In this document: piece by piece, positions 20,239 through 33,100 of the stretch
Layout: each line of letters opens with the position of its first letter
Numbering within the stretch: the stretch's first letter is position 1
From: Gnetum montanum
Lineage: Eukaryota > Streptophyta > Gnetopsida > Gnetales > Gnetaceae
Reading direction: 5' to 3'
NCBI GenBank assembly: GCA_015680685.1
Contig: MNCI01014376.1
Coordinates: 147,573 to 211,572 of the forward strand
Length of the DNA: 64,000 nt
Translations under genes and position numbers: made by a program
Notes under the pieces: generated by a model
What the model was told of the DNA's origin: nothing
The model's input: only the letters and a program-made list of their open reading frames with translations
Databases searched by the model: none

Positions 20239-23200
20239 TCATAGTTGTTTTGTCATTTTTTTCAGAATTATTGATTTAGGCGTATCATGTTTTCTGGATG
20301 ATTCACCTTCATGGTCTGTGTTTGGTTTACCGTTAGGTGGTGTCATGGGTACTGCATTTAGCGGGGTAGGTTTAGGAGGTCCTAAGGCTAGCCATTGACA
20401 CTCCTTCTCTAAGCGTTCGCGTGTAAGTTTATCTGCTAGGCGTTCTCGTGTGTGGTGTGGGATTGCGATTGGTTTCGGAGCCTCAGGTTGCCTTGGGATT
20501 CGTACTACGTATGGAGAAGGGTGGGGTTGTGGTTGGATGGTTGTATGCTGTTGAGTTCCAGGCTGGCTGGGCACCTTGATGACATAAGGACTGGGTTTAC
20601 TTTGTGTTTGCGAAGTGGAGGATTGGCAATCATTAGGACGTTCGGGTATCCTAACGATGTATGGAGCTGGCCTAGCTAGAGGTTGTACCTCCACTGTTGC
20701 TACCGCAGGTGGTACTTGGACTATGTAGGGAGTGGGCCGAATAGGAGGTGTTGGTGAGTTTGTGGTAGTAGCGGCAGGAGGTATGCGCACCACATATGGT
20801 TTTTCGCATGTCAAGGTGTTAGAAGGTGCTACGATGGGGGGTACTCAGATGACATAAGGTTTCTGTGGGGGACATGATAGTTGAGAAACAGATGTTTGTA
20901 TAGTAGGAGGAATATGCACTACAAATGGTTTATTAGATGTTTGCTGCTCATGGTCGGAATAGATAGTGTTAATGCTAGGTGTTTCAAATTTGTTATCAAG
21001 GTAGATTGTGTTGATCATGTACGATGCCTCTTTGGTATTTAGAGGATCTTTATAAACACCCATGGCCTAGTTTTGTGGTTGGACGTAGTTGGCTTCATCA
21101 AAGGTGATCTGACCTCCATCAATCATTCATTGGATGTCTTGTTTTAGGGTGAAACAGTAATCCGTGCCATGTCAATTACGTTGGTGATAGTCGTAAAAAT
21201 GGTCCATTCCAAAGCCTTTTGGTACTGGGGGCTCATCTGGCGTTGATAGGCTTGGGTTCTGAACTAGTTGAGAGAACTGATCATGCCTCTGGATGGCTAC
21301 AGGGGACAACTGTTTATGTTTCATTAATCTAGCCTTCAAGAGTTGGTCGAACAGCTGCAATGGTTTCATGGGTAGTGGTGTGTATTGGGAGGGTTCTTTC
21401 CTCTCAAAGTTTCTCATATGATTCGGTGTTGGGTTTTGTGATGAGGACGATTCTGGTGTGGTTTCGGGAGTGGGTTTAGCATGGTTAGTAAGGGTAAGAG
21501 GCAGTTTGCTTTGTTGTCCCACATTTGCTTGTTGTGTTTCTACTACTGCTACTATCGTTGTTTTAACCTTTTCTTTATCCTTTTTACTGTGTTGGTTCTT
21601 AAAGGCTGAGTACGCAGGATCATGATTGTTTTGTGCTGCCTCTTCTATGTTTTTAATTTGTACAAACACTTGACTCAGAGTGCGTGCATTGAGGTAATAT
21701 AGTTTGGATTTCACAAAATCATTGACAACCCCTTTTAGGATGGTAAGAAGACACGTCTCTGGAATCGGCTCATGGAGCTCGTTGAGAGGAGCACTCCACC
21801 ATTGGATGAATTTCTAGACAAGTTCAAGGGGTGCTTGTTTGACCTGTATGAGGCTATCTAGCGTTGCTTCGGGTTTCAAGTTATACTTGAACCTGGTGAC
21901 GAATTGGTGCAACAAATCTTCCAGAGAAGATATGGAGTTTTGTGGTAAGGCCCGATACCAATCAAGTGCTCTCCCAGTGAGCGACATGGGGAATACTTGT
22001 AGAATGGCATGTGGCCATGCCTGAAGTAGTGCACACTCTAGTCTGAACGTTATGAGGTGAACGTTAGGGTCTATCTCCCCTATGTATTTGGTCAGCGTAG
22101 GCAAAGATACACCCTTGGGTAATGTTAGGGGCAGAACCGAAGAGCTAATAGGGTCATCGTGATAGAAGTCCACTACCTTCAGTTCTCCGTCGGGGGCCAT
22201 TTTGAGGCATTTGACCTCATCAGTTAGCTCCTGCATTAGTTTTTTAGCGTCGACCCAGTCTTGTGTAGTAGGGGAGATGGCAGGTTGGGGATGTTGTACA
22301 GTATACATGTTAGACTGTTGGACAATGGGTTGGAAGGCAGAAAGTTGTGTAGTTGGAGGCTGTACTTGCGGGATATTTCTAGCGGGTGGTACTAGGGGCG
22401 ACACATTGTAGGAAAGGGGTTGTTGTTGTTGTGATTGTCCTTGAGGGATGTTGGCCGGTGGAATTGTGTGAGGTGGTATGTTATAATGAGGGGGTTGATG
22501 TGATTGAGCACCAATCGTTGCCCATTGTTCGATCATGTTTTGTGTAGGAATCCCCTGAACTTGTTGGGTTACAGCGATGAAAGGGGCTCCGTGGGTTTGG
22601 ATCTGGGGGATATAATGAGCAGACGTAGAAGCTGGTATCACATGCAGCATCCCGATCACTCAGGGTGGGAAGGTTGCTCCTACGTTATTTTCAGGGGGTT
22701 GTACTTGGGAGGATGGGGCTACGGTTGCAATGGGGAGAATAGCAAGAGGAAGTGTATTGAGTTGCAGGTCGGTTGCAGGAGGAATATGAACAAGTGCAGA
22801 TGATTCTTGTTGAGGTATTTGTGCTTGGGTGAATCTAAATGGTTGAAGGGATGTAATTTCCCCTGTGGCTAGATGAAACAATGGGTTGACATAGGTTTGT
22901 GGACTAAGAGTATGGTACAAATCTTCATGCTCGGATTGGGCTGCGAAGTCATCCTCCTCTTTTGGTTGAGGATTTACTACAGGCTGATCTAGAGACTGGC
23001 TCCTTTGCAGGAGGAGTTGTGAGATGAGCTCAAAGTAAGGCTCTAGAAGAGGGATGATATCGTACGGGGAAGGAATGAACTCTTGTCCTCCCCTATAGAA
23101 AAGTTCGTATTGCCTCTTAACTTCCATTTTGGCTCGGTCCATGGCTAGGCCAACTTGTATTTTCACGCATATGAAATTGTACTGGTCCTGAGTTATGATG

Positions 23201-23367
23201 TTAGACGATGGGTTTCTCCCTTGCAATCTAAGAGACTGATGAGGCCCTGTTGTGGCTTGTACCACGGGCTGTTGAACGGCCATGGTGCCTACAAGGTCTG
23301 TGACCTGGGTGGTTGTAGCGTTAGAGTTTGCAGTGTTCATGATGAAGGGTTGAGAACACAACACCAT
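20239..23367 (-). pseudogene. gag: gag of B with proline-rich PYVVRIP repeat linker
   Basis: One frame of about 1,043 codons from ATG 23367, broken by stops near 22660, 21814, 21172, the stretch below it, and 20845. The N-terminal third is Gln/Pro-rich. A capsid-like Retrotrans_gag region follows, with YIGEIDPNVHLITF, GRALDWYRALP and SLEDLLHQFVTRF. Then comes a Lys-rich region, a degenerate zinc-knuckle region (HFYDYHQRN...HGTDYC), and a linker containing seven copies of a P-[FY]-[VI]-[VI]-x-[VI]-P motif before the protease. D and E have only two copies of this motif. No 5' exon is needed; the ATG lies about 595 bases after the PBS. Confidence 0.85.
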
Positions 23368-23399
23368 GAAGGGATATGCAACTGGTATACTTAGTACGG

Positions 23400-23950
23400 C
23401 GTGAACCTACATTCATGGCATACAGCATATAAACTGGGTCTCAGCGTATAGGCTTCAACGACCAGCGTATAATGACAGCGTATAGGTATACAACGTATAG
23501 TGGCAACGTAGAGAATCTACGGCGTAGAGCGTACAGTGTATATGCTAAGCAGCGTAAACAAAGTCTACAGCGTAGAGCATGCAGAGTAAACTAAACAGCG
23601 TAGACAAAGTCAGCGTACAGCATAGACAGAGTCTACAGCATAGAGAGTGCAGCATAAACTAAACAGCGTAGACAAAGTCAGCGTACAGCGTAGACAGAGT
23701 CTATAGCATAGAGAGTGCAACGTAAACTTAGCAGCAGCATATACGTCGACAGCGTAGACAGAGTCTTGTATGCAGCATAGACAAAGTCTACAACGTAAAG
23801 TGTGCTACGTATATGTCAGCAGCGTAAACGCTGGGGATTTTGCAGATAGGGTCGGCGTGTAGTCAGCAACGTAGACGCTGGGAGTTCTGTAGACAGGGAT
23901 GGCGTATACTCAATAGCGTAGATGCTGAGAGTTCTGAAGCATAGTAAGTT
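23400..23950 (-). repeat. GCGTAGAC-type repeats in the gag leader of B
   Basis: Repeated AGCGTAGACAAAGTC and AGCATAGACAGAGTCTACAGC units between PBS and gag. A segment of roughly 80 bases is tandemly duplicated near 23578-23730. These are the same GCGTA building blocks as in the LTR and in antisense intron 1. Confidence 0.7.
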
Positions 23951-23961
23951 TTACGCAATTT

Positions 23962-23980
23962 GGCCCTCCTTCTAGCGCCA
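23962..23980 (-). other. Primer binding site of B
   Basis: Read on the minus strand as TGGCGCTAGAAGGAGGGCC, five bases after the LTR end TACA. E has TGGTGTTAGAAGGAGGGCC at the matching place. The TGG start and position identify a tRNA-type PBS. I cannot name the tRNA with certainty. Confidence 0.75.
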
Positions 23981-24061
23981 ATTTTTGTACCATCCGAAAT
24001 CATCGGTCTCTAGATGGAAGGAAACAAAAATCGGGAGATCTCCGGACACACACAAAAGACC

Positions 24062-24101
24062 CTACCTTCGCTTGAGGGCAAGCTGGAATTAATGAAGGCA
24101 G
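24062..24101 (-). other. U5 stem-loop (B)
   Basis: Minus strand CTGCCTTC pairs with GAAGGTAG, eight pairs with one G-U, around a loop shared with A and E. Confidence 0.55.
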
Positions 24102-24571
24102 AGTACCTTGAGTGGTCCGCACGCGGATCAGGCAAGGATTTCCCCGAACGTACACCAAAGTGCTATATGTTGAGTTATATGTAAATGGTGTACCAGATGT
24201 AAAACAAAATGTAAATAGTGTAACTGGTATAAACAGAGCGTAAACGTACGAGGGCGTAAACGGTAAACATGCAACAATTAATGACAAACTGTAACAGGTT
24301 TTAGGAAGAAAATGTAGCAATATTATTGCAAAATGAGAGTTACAATGCACCAGTCTAACGCAGTTGTGGCTTTAACACAAGGCGGACAAATAGCCCTGGT
24401 GGATGCAGGGATGACTATGTGCTGGTTCGAACTATAGGCACAACGTAGAGGTTGTATGCTCAGCATGTAGGGGAAGATACAGCATATAGGGTTTCTGCTC
24501 TGGTTCTTAGCATCTCTATTTTTCTCTCTCTAGTTTGCTCAAGATTGCCCACCCCGATCTAATGAAAAATT

Positions 24572-24587
24572 GGGGTTTTTATACAGG
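24572..24587 (-). promoter_or_regulatory. LTR TATA box of B
   Basis: Read on the minus strand as CCTGTATAAAAACCCC. It lies just downstream of the palindromic repeats. C, D and E carry TATAAATA boxes in the matching position. Confidence 0.6.
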
Positions 24588-25442
24588 TTTAGACTTTAGA
24601 CTCAGGTTGGGTGACATGTGGCATGTTGATCGAGTGCAAAAGAATGAAATGTTACAAGTGTATAACATGCTACATCTGTTGGGCGTAGACCATGGGCGTA
24701 TATGCTAAGCATATACACTAGGCGTATACGCTGTGTCTACTGGGCGTATACGCTGGGCGTATACGTTGGGTGTGCAGGATGTACATGCTCAGTGTATAGA
24801 CTCCAAGATGCATGATGTCAACACCTGATGATTACTCTGTCCATGTGAGTTGATGCTCTGTGCCAAGTCTTGCTCTGCAGTACTATTTCCATGCCATCTT
24901 TGGGGATTGCATGTTGGGCGTATACATCAGTCGTACATGCCGAGCGTACTTATGAGGCGTGTACGCTGGGCGTATATGCTGTGGAGGTGAGCTTGTGTGT
25001 ATACGCTGGGCGTATACGCTGTGAATGTGAACTTGATCATATACGCTGGGTGTATACGCTATGGAGGTGAGCTTGGGCATATACATTGGGTATATACGCT
25101 GTGAATGTGAACTTGAGCATATACGTTGGGCATATACGCTATGGGCACAAACTTGGGCCTATACGCTGGAAACGCATACTTAGTAAAAACTAAGTATGTT
25201 GAGCTCCAAATTTGCCATTTCTAATAGCAAATTTTGTCATGGTCATCAGTGGGTCCCAGGGAACTACTCCTTGTTGAGTTCAACTCCGCTCGAAGCTGTC
25301 TATGGGGCCCTCAAGCTTTAGCCATGCTGGGGAACATCATGACTTAGCTCGATTCTTATTGGAAAAGTAATAAGCTTAGAATTTTGTGGTGTTTCACCAT
25401 CAAGATTACGCATAATAAGAATGCAATAATCCTACAACTTAC

Positions 25443-28400
25443 TTGTGATGGTCCCACGTCAGCCACGAAAGGAACCTATTCCAAGCCAACCCACAAACAT
25501 TGCATGATCTCGTCCTCAGTAAGTTTAGACCAAACTCCATCTCCTAAATTAGTTCCAGCCTTAACCTTCCCCTTTTCCACAAGAGTCCATCGAGGCTATT
25601 CATGAAAAAAGGAAGGGACAGTGGTTTCCCCGCCAGGTAGGGTTATTTCCCTTTCTGGAGAGGCGCTTACTGTCACTTGCTCCTGAAACTTTTCGTACGC
25701 ACCAAAAGCACCAATGATATCAAGAAATAGTTAAAGGAACCGTGCGCTTCAACTGTAGAATCCCTGTAATGTTGGCGGTAGGCAGCACATTCTTGCTTAT
25801 ACACGTGCTTATCATCTTTCTATGTCTTCCCCCATTCTTGGACCATCGCGCAGTAATCCTTCCAGTCTTGGTTCCTCTAGGCTAGGAGGTTCATTTGTAT
25901 TCATTGCTCAATGAGTTCACAACTGGCTTGGACATTATTTCTGACAACCATCCAATAGCGGGCGTAATCAATTACAGTTGTCCGCCAGTTCTCATCATGG
26001 GCCTCTCAAGCTAGCAGAAATTCATTGTGGGACTCTAAGTCCTCAACCCTACGAGTTAGGAATGTCTTCTCGTTTTCTATCTTATGCAACCTCTTCCAAA
26101 GAACTTCATTGACATTCTAGCACTCCCATAAAGAGCGGGTCGAGAGTAATGCACATTTACGCATTTCATCATAAAGGCTGTGAGGCACTTTAGTTAGCTC
26201 TGGTGAGGGTTCGAGTGTGGTGTCCAAGTCGATGGGCTCTTTGGGATCCCATCTGAGGGGAGATCCTGTAACATAAAAATAATAGTGAGACGTAACAAAA
26301 TGATACAATATCATAATGCCAACAATCCCTGCGTTATAACACTTGAGTACCAATCTCAAGATCGATCTGCTCTAAGCGGCCTATCATATCCTCCGCAATG
26401 CCTTTCATAAAGGCAAATTTATCAGGGGTCTCGCCTCAATGCTGAGTCAATGCCACTAACAAGGGCACAATGCCAACATCAGAAGTACCTATTATGCAAA
26501 CAAAAATGCATTAGATGCAATGTGATAGACATAAAGGATGATTGCGACATTACGATAATGCAAAAACTTGCTTCAACAAAATCCTCGATGGCAGTAACAT
26601 GAGACTGCCCTCTTAAGCAAATTCACCTGCAACAAGCTCCTCCTTTTTTCCCAGTTCATCTGAAAGGACTTCAACATCCTCTACTTCCACCTCTTATTCG
26701 TGCACAGGAATCTATGTGCTGCCTGTGTTACTAACAAGGGCCTCCTTTTCCAAAATCGGGGCCCCTCTTTCACATTGTATAACTATTGCCCCTATTTTAG
26801 GGGTCAGCTCTGCTACATTCTTCCCTTTGTCTTCTTAAGAAAATAGTTAAACAAAACACTTACAAAAGCTACATGACATCACATCTATACGCAGCGTAAA
26901 AAATATATAAACTAATTACACATCTCTTTACTTACCAACTGGGGGATCATTCCTATGAAACTTAATTTGCAACCTCTTCCTTTCTACATCAGTCAAACCA
27001 GTGGACTCCACGGTCAGACGAGGCTTTTTCCGTTGGACTGACAAATCCACTATTTCTACTACAAGGTGCTTCCCCTTCGACATGCTATCGATGAAAAAAG
27101 GGAGCGCTCCACCCACGCTGTCCTAGCCCCGTGTACAAGGCACTGCCAAACTATTGGTGGTAAGTGAAAGTGAATCCCCAATGCCTTTGGGAGGATCTTG
27201 CGATCGGGTAGTGCCAAAAACCTGGGAAATCCAAGGCTTAGAAATCTGGTGACGATCCTTTTGCACCCAGATTCCATCTCTCTGAACCACCAAGAATTCA
27301 GCAAAATGTTGAAAGGAAGCTATAAAGAAGGAAAAATGCACGTTGAATTGAGACTCAAGCTTCTTGCGAAGCTTAACCATTTCAGCTTATAGGTCTTTAG
27401 CAAAGTAGCTAGTCCAACTATACCACGTCCCCTCCTCCATAACCTCTTGCATGATTCAAGCCTGTTCTATGGTAAGGATTCTCCCCTAGGAAAGCAACTT
27501 GGGAAAGGCGTGGGCTCGGAAGAGGGGGTAAATGGTATGGACCACCTCCAGCTTGATTTTATCAGCAAGGATTCCTTTCACTTCCTTGATAATCTCTAGC
27601 CACTCCTCTATCTCCTTCTAATGCTTAGAACTCCTTTTTGACTTCTCCTCTACTGGAAGGTTTTCAAAGGGAATGCCAAAAAAGTCAGTGAATAGTTGAG
27701 TGTCAATGTCAAAACTTACACATACATTACGCATGCGTATGCAAAGATGCTCAGCTTCTTTGCTAAAAGAGTTAACTAGGATTAACATTTCACCCGCGAT
27801 AACGTTGGGGGTTATAGCCAAAAATAATTCCATTAGTCCAGCTTCTTGGAGGTTATTGGTTAGGATAGCTAGGGCCGCACTATGGCTGAGCCAACGCTGC
27901 ACCTCTTTTATGTCACCATAATGAAACAGAAGACTGTTCGCTTCACACCCGGAGGCCATAACAGTGATCTCCCGTGATTCCCTAACTGTAAACATATGAC
28001 AAGGGTTTAGACAATATAGCAAAATAAAATTATTTCATACATTGTTTCCACCCCGTAAGATTGTACAATAAACCATCATAGCATAAATTACTGCGTTTGA
28101 AAGGTGAAGGAAATGGTGGGATTTTCTCTTGCACGTTTGTGGCAGTGAGAGGACAATCCAAAGTCCACTCCTTGTCCAACCATCTGAGCCTTTTGCACTT
28201 GGAAAAAAATTCAATGTAGTGGTTAGGGTAATGTGGGATTTCCAATTCTAGTTGTCCCATAACAGCAAAACGTACATTGCTAATAGAGGTGAACTCCTTT
28301 TATGGCCATTTCGGTCATAGACAACATATCTGTATCACCCTGGAGACCATCGTTATTAATAAAAAACCTACATCACAGAATGTAGACAATTGTTTACACG

Positions 28401-29562
28401 GGTCACAAATTCAGACAAGTAGTTAGCATAATTATGACAATCTGGAAACACTTACCCACCTGCATAATACACAATCCTAGGTGGATTCTAGAAATAGGTT
28501 GTAATATGACGAGCCACGAACAGTGTGTTGTAGGCATGATAATAATTAAACCTAGGCATGTCCCAGATCCAAGACAAATGCCTCAAATCCCTAGCACTCT
28601 GTTCACGGTCTTGCACCCGCACGGTGTCGATTGAGCCATCCACCAAAAACATCAAGATGCTCTGTGTTGATCCAACCAATAATGTCTCCAAAATGGCACC
28701 GGCTATCTCGGTCAACAGATGTGACCAAATAATTAAGCTATAATTGCGTAACAAAAACTACAGGAACTCCTGCACGCCTCTTCAGAACCAGAATGCCTCC
28801 TCCTTTACACGAGCATGAGGAGAAGGAACATTGGCCACTGGGACATGTAAACAACACAGAACGCCCACGATATCCAAGACAATCAGGATGGACTTTAGCG
28901 TAATCCTTTACAATGAAATAGACTTCCATTAGGAACAATAATATGGACATACTAACGACATACAAAAACGATAAAAAAAAATTTCTTCATTACACAACAC
29001 TAGGATTTCTGTTATCTTGACTCCCAGGAGATTGCAAGTTATGCTAGAAATGCATTACGAAAATCGCCTAAACCCTTGCCATCGTGCAAGGTATGTCCCT
29101 GACAATGGCAATAAAAGTAATATTGCATATTATCCCAGCGTAACATGTAATATTTATGGGCAAGATGATGAAATCATATTCATACTACATAAGGGTATAG
29201 TACCTGGACTTCCCCAATTATGCATTATGTATGCGCAACATCGTCCAACATCATCCAAACCCTTGCGACTACGCAAGGTCTGTCCCCGACAACAGCGATA
29301 GCGGTAATAATACAAACTACGATAACATAGCTCACGTGACCAGGTATCAATGCTGCCATAACACTCATCTTCAAAATAGGTACAATTGTGATGCCATAAC
29401 GATGGAAGTAACAGCCATGTAGGAGGGTAAAAAAACCACCTACCAAGTGAGTGGAGTAGCCTCCAGCGTTTCGATCCTAGCCTTTGAAACCCACTGTAAA
29501 CCCTCCTGCGCTTCATCAATCTTCATCAATTTGACATGTTTACCTCTGGTCTTCAGCACCAT
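25443..29562 (-). pseudogene. Antisense gene of C, exons 1-7
   Basis: Exons on the minus strand: 29562-29444, 28905 to about 28456, 28367-28041, 27985-26936, 26833-26627, 26441-26351, 26265-25443. Exon 1 starts MVLKTRGKHV and differs from that of A and B. Exon 2 shows the HAD-like strand ILIVLDIVGVL, then GVQEFL and LIIWSHLLTEIA, with the WS motif intact, followed by YNTLFVARHI. Exon 4 has EAGLMELF, NSFSK and DFFGIP. Exon 7 ends in GPSQ before a GTAAGT donor, like the other copies. Two TAG or TGA stops lie in exon 2 and further stops elsewhere. Exon 8 is lost at the junction with B. Intron 1 holds a direct repeat (29070-29118 and 29257-29310). Confidence 0.7.
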
Positions 29563-30100
29563 GATCACGACTGAAAAACCTTCACAAAATAGTCTGCTTA
29601 CGTCTTGCTTCTTCTTTCCTTCTGTTATAGCCTTGTTCAAATTCGTAATGTTGCTAGTCTGCTTTGAGGACAAATCGCCGACTTATAAATGAATTGATTG
29701 AAACTAACTGTTGCATGCTCGATCAATGTAGAATTTTCTCGAAACGCAGATATGTCAGTATGACATGCATGAAAATCACAACATTAATCTCGTAGATATC
29801 GTATAGATTACGGTCTGAAAAGACCCTAAACTAACGCGTGGATCATTGTCTCATAATTCAATCACATTAAATACGACCTGCACAAAATTCTAAATTACCT
29901 GTCTTAACACGCTAGACGCACCACATTACACTCTCTATCATAGTTCACAGAAACCTTACATTGACATCTAGAAAATTGAGCTTACCGCTTTCTCGCAAAT
30001 CACGCATATGGTAACGATCCACTAAGACCTTAAAATGGTAGCTATTTAACATGTACCACTAAAGCATGAAAACCTTTTATTGTTTCAACAAGTTGACAAA
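29563..30100 (+). other. Promoter side of the antisense gene and degenerate array 2 of C
   Basis: AT-rich sequence without a gene. Degenerate motif units are visible at 29812 (AAAAGACCCTAAACTAAC) and about 30020. No clear TATA box was identified. Confidence 0.4.
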
Positions 30101-30136
30101 AGGCAATGTAACAACCTCCATTTTTGGTGATTTTGC

Positions 30137-33100
30137 AGGTCAATTCGCAAATGGATGCAACTTTACTTGCACCCCTAGCCTTAACAAGCCCATACAGGGA
30201 AATTGTTAGATAGCTCAATCACTCACTGATAGGGACTGACACTTCCCTTTATGATACAACCATAGAAATATCAGAAGTATCCCCAGACTAGCTAGAACAC
30301 TTGGCCCAAACCCTAGACCTGGAAGCTAGCGATGTGACTAAGGATTCCCTCATTGAGGTCCCTGTGGTTACGCATAAAGGAGGAAGCAAAACCCTAAAAA
30401 CTAGTTCTCTCCTTGACCAAAAAATGTAGAATGATATATCTCGAGTGCTCCAAGATAACATTATGATGTTCAAATGGTCGTACAAAGATATGCCAGGTTT
30501 AGATCCAAGGCTAATACAGCACAACATAGTTTTAGACCTGCATATCAAAGCTGTTAAGCAAAAAGCACAGAAGATTAAGCCTAAAATCATGTTAGTAGTG
30601 CGTGAGGAAATCCCTAAGATATATCAGGCTAGTTTCATTCGTGCGGTCAATTATTCAGACTGTGTGTCGAACATCGTAGTTGTCTCTAAGAAAATGGGAG
30701 GAATACGCATCTATATAGACTTCCGTGATCTGAACAAGGCCACAATTAAATACAACTTCCCATTACCAAGTATCGACCAACTTATCAATACAACAGCTAG
30801 GCATGCGTTACTATCCTTCATGGATGGGTTTTCAGGCTATAATCAAATCTGTATCAACCCAGAACACTAATTGACCATGACTTTCATGATCCCTTGGGGA
30901 ACTTTATGTTATACCATGATGCCCTTCAGGTTAAAAAATGCTGGAGCAACCTATCAATGCACTATGACATACATCTTTATTGATTACCTCTTAGAGAGAT
31001 TGAACAACTACATAGACAACATAGCTGTCAAATCTAGGAAGTCAAAAGATCACTCAGGAGACCTAGAATTAGTCCTTAAATGATGTCTCAAACACAACCT
31101 ACGACTCAACCCAAAAAAGTGCATATTCAGAGTCAAAATCGAGCGCATGTTGGCATTTTTAGTATCAGAGACTAGCATCTGAGTTGACCCTAACAAGGTT
31201 AAAGCCATCATCGATATGGCATCATCTACAAACCTCAAGGAACTACGTGGGTTGTAGGGTAGGTTGCAATTTATTAAGTGGTTCATCTCGAGGTTAATAG
31301 ACAAGTTACACCCTATGCAAAATTTGCTCAAGAAAGGGGTTAACTTCGAATAGACCGAGAACTGCCAATGTGCATTTGACAGTCTGAAGAAAGAGTTGTT
31401 ACACTTGCCAACAGTTTTCCTGCCACAAAGGGATCAGCCTTTCTACATATACCTGGCAAGCTCAAGGATGTCTATAGCTACGTTGTTGTGCCAAAGAAGG
31501 GACGATGGATCAAAAGTTCCTATCTATTACCTAAGTCATGCTCTATTTGCGTACTATCTCTTCCATAGCCAGGTTAACATAATCTATAAAAACAACATTC
31601 TGCAGGCCATCACCAAAAATTTGTACGAAAGCAGTAGGATAGCATGTTGGAAAGCCATCACAGTGGAGTTTGACTTGCACTACATTAGCCAATCTTCCAC
31701 AAAAGGCCAAGTGATAGCTAACCAGCTTGAAACATCTCCAATTAACAATCAAGCCATGATAGCGCCCAAGTTTCCCGATGAACAGATACGTAGTTTAAGC
31801 CCTGTATCAACAAGCCTCTAAGTGATGTTATACTTCGACGGAGCTTTGACTACCAGAGGCGGTAGTGCTGCCACCGTTATTACGCTCTCCCCTAAGGATG
31901 TGCATCCATGGGCTTACCGCCTGGCCTTCCCTTATATGAATAATGTGGTAGAGTATGAGGGGCTCCTTAGGGGATTATTGACAGCCAGGGAACTCAACGT
32001 TCAATACCTGGCAATTCGAGGTGATTCGATGCTCATTATCAATCAAATCATAGGAGTCTACGCTTGCAAAGCTATGCATCTGCAGCCCTATTGTGATATG
32101 GCTAAAGATATCCTAAAATAATTCATGACAACTAATGCCCAACACGTCCTGCGTAATGAAAACGTTGTAGTCGATGCACTAGCCACACTGGCCTTAAACG
32201 TGCCACCACATTTGTTTGCCACTTGGCCCATTTTAATGATGGAATGTATAGAGCCTGTCATTCAATCAGTGCAAATTTCTTCTCTAAGCACGAGTGAAAC
32301 GTCAGAATGGTACGATAACATTAAAGCCTACCTTCTGCATGACAAACCACCACACGAGCTAACACCTGCATAAAAAGATGCAATATGCAAGCATGCTAGG
32401 CAATATGTCATCATTGGAGATAGTACTCTCTATAGACGCTCTTTTGATGGCGTATTGTTAACCTGCATCAACAATGACCAAGTGCAACAAATAATTAGTG
32501 AAGTCCATGAAGGATTATGTGGGAGACATATTACCCCATGAGCTATGGCTGCTAAAATTAGACTCTTAGGGTATTATTGGCCGTACATGGAACGAGATTT
32601 CCTAACTAAAGTTAAGACATGTGATACATGCCAACGTTACGCAAATATAATACATGTGTTACCAATAGAATTACACACCATGCAGATCACTTGACCATTC
32701 CAACGATGGGGACTAGACATCATAGGCCCCATCACACCTAAGTCTTCTGCAGGACATAGCTTCATCATCACCGCCACCAAGTATTTCACAAAGTGGGTCG
32801 AGGCTATTCCCCTACAAAAGATTACATCTAAACTGGTTTTCCATTTTATCTTAGACAATATAGTAACCAAATTTGGGCTTCCTATGACTATTGTGACTGA
32901 CAATGGGCCACAATTCAGTAGTATAGAAACCAAATCTTTTTGCAATAACCTTGGTATCAAGCAATCTTTTTCCTCACCCCATTACCCACAAGAAAATGGT
33001 CAAGTAGAAGCAACAAACAAGGTAATTATCAATCTACTCAAGAAGATGCTTAGCAACAATAAAAAATGATGGCATGAAAAAATCCTCTACATGCTAAAGG

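Larger units (their letters stand above)
7088..25396 (-). mobile_element. Element B: most complete Tat/Ogre-like element, with antisense spliced gene
   Basis: Read on the minus strand from 25396 down: truncated 5' LTR, PBS, repeat-rich leader, gag, protease, array 1, antisense gene on the + strand, array 2, pol, array 3, 3' LTR. The 3' LTR is cut at 7087 by element A, and the 5' LTR is cut at 25396 next to C. With 18.3 kb visible and a reconstructed LTR of about 2.26 kb, the intact element would have been roughly 20 kb. This copy gives the reference order for all the others. Confidence 0.85.
23986..25396 (-). repeat. 5' LTR of B (its 5' ~850 bases missing)
   Basis: It ends in TACA at 23986 next to the PBS. 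It carries a U5 stem-loop (24062-24101), a TATA box (24572-24587) and AGCGTATACGC repeats (24660-25170). It stops abruptly at 25396 within GTGGTGTTTCA, the hairpin arm. It aligns with 7088-7963 of the 3' LTR. Confidence 0.75.
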
